Source of the DNA: Streptomyces lavendulae subsp. lavendulae
Lineage (GTDB): Bacteria > Actinomycetota > Actinomycetes > Streptomycetales > Streptomycetaceae
Length of the DNA: 64,000 bases
Direction: 5' to 3'
NCBI RefSeq assembly: GCF_002803845.1
Contig: NZ_CP024985.1
Coordinates: forward strand, 3,658,001 to 3,722,000
Shown: in pieces, positions 63,880 to 64,000 of the stretch
Position numbering within the stretch: the first letter of the stretch is position 1
How the letters are laid out: each line of letters opens with the position of its first letter
The notes under the pieces: model-generated
Told to the model about the DNA's origin: nothing
Seen by the model: the letters and a program-made list of their open reading frames with translations, nothing else
Database searches by the model: none
Made by a program: the position numbers and the translations under genes

Positions 63880-63899
63880 GTTAGTTATTGCTGACTAAC
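63880..63899 (-). promoter_or_regulatory. Palindromic operator-like site upstream of the MFS gene
   Basis: GTTAGTTATTGCTGACTAAC is an imperfect inverted repeat: GTTAGT and ACTAAC arms pair perfectly and one more pair follows inside. Its A/T content contrasts with the flanks, and it sits 18 nt upstream of the start codon, overlapping where the promoter should be. It fits a TetR/MarR-type operator. Confidence 0.65.
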
Positions 63900-63922
63900 T
63901 TTGAAGGCCAGAAGGCGGGGCG

Positions 63923-63962
63923 GGGCTTGGGGTGGTGCGGGTGGGCTTGGGGTGGTGCGGGT
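63923..63962. repeat. Two perfect 20-bp tandem repeats
   Basis: The unit GGGCTTGGGGTGGTGCGGGT occurs twice in direct tandem (63923-63942 and 63943-63962), followed by degenerate GCGGGTGGT units to about 63980. It is purine-skewed and non-coding as far as the window shows. Confidence 0.85.
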
Positions 63963-64000
63963 GCGGGTGGTGCGGGTGCACCTGCGGGCGTGGGGGTGCG

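Overview
The window is high-GC actinobacterial DNA, most probably from Streptomyces or a close relative. This is inferred from near-saturated G/C third codon positions, frequent GTG/TTG starts, long G/C-only hairpin terminators without U-tracts, and the gene order secE-nusG-rplK-rplA-(lipoproteins)-rplJ-rplL-rpoB-rpoC ... rpsL-rpsG-fusA-tuf-rpsJ(S10)-spc-secY-adk-map-infA-rpmJ-rpsM-rpsK-rpoA-rplQ-truA-rplM-rpsI-glmM. Most of the transcription and translation machinery lies on the minus strand.

Layout by position. 1-4.1 kb (minus): glmS, acpS, nnr (cut by the left edge) and a lipoprotein. 4.4-6.4 kb (plus): pantothenate kinase and a DUF389 membrane protein. 6.5-13.2 kb (minus): glmM, rpsI, rplM, a GT87-like membrane glycosyltransferase, an ABC-F ATPase and truA. 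13.2-29.3 kb (minus): rplQ back to rpsJ, i.e. the alpha, spc and S10 r-protein clusters with secY, adk, map and infA; many genes are coupled by 1-nt TGATG or TAATG overlaps. 29.8-35.6 kb (minus): a membrane-anchored hypothetical protein, tuf, fusA, rpsG and rpsL. 35.95-44.24 kb (plus): an accessory insert between the str and rpo operons. 44.3-57.7 kb (minus): rpoC, rpoB, rplL, rplJ, a lipoprotein, a decayed second lipoprotein, rplA, rplK, nusG and secE, with tRNA-Trp(CCA) upstream of secE. 58-60.5 kb (plus): a class I aminotransferase and adenosine deaminase. 60.5-63.9 kb (minus): a hypothetical protein, murB, a small monooxygenase-like protein and a DHA2-type MFS exporter behind a palindromic operator-like site.

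The most unusual part is 38.5-44.2 kb. A CRP/FNR-family regulator is followed, after a perfect match to the Streptomyces Crp-box consensus, by four tightly packed genes: a class III nucleotidyl-cyclase-like protein, an NTPase-like protein with a degenerate P-loop and helical repeats, an SPFH/band-7-like coiled-coil protein, and an M48 membrane zinc protease. The cyclase C-terminus and the NTPase N-terminus carry the same short Gly/Asn/Val-rich motif (9 of 17 positions identical), resembling the amyloid-type pairing motifs that link bacterial NLR-like proteins to partners encoded next door. The regulator and the SPFH gene each contain a rare TTA leucine codon, implying bldA-dependent, developmentally timed translation. 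I infer a cyclic-nucleotide-linked signalling or stress/defence module; its function is not established.

Other notable points: a 25-nt element identical at 24 positions in the leaders of the str and S10 operons; a truncated, frame-disrupted lipoprotein relic abutting the rplA terminator; an attenuator-like hairpin in the rplJ leader; a long rpoB leader; and hairpins inside the rpoB-rpoC and rpsK-rpoA gaps. I see no rRNA genes, CRISPR arrays or insertion sequences.
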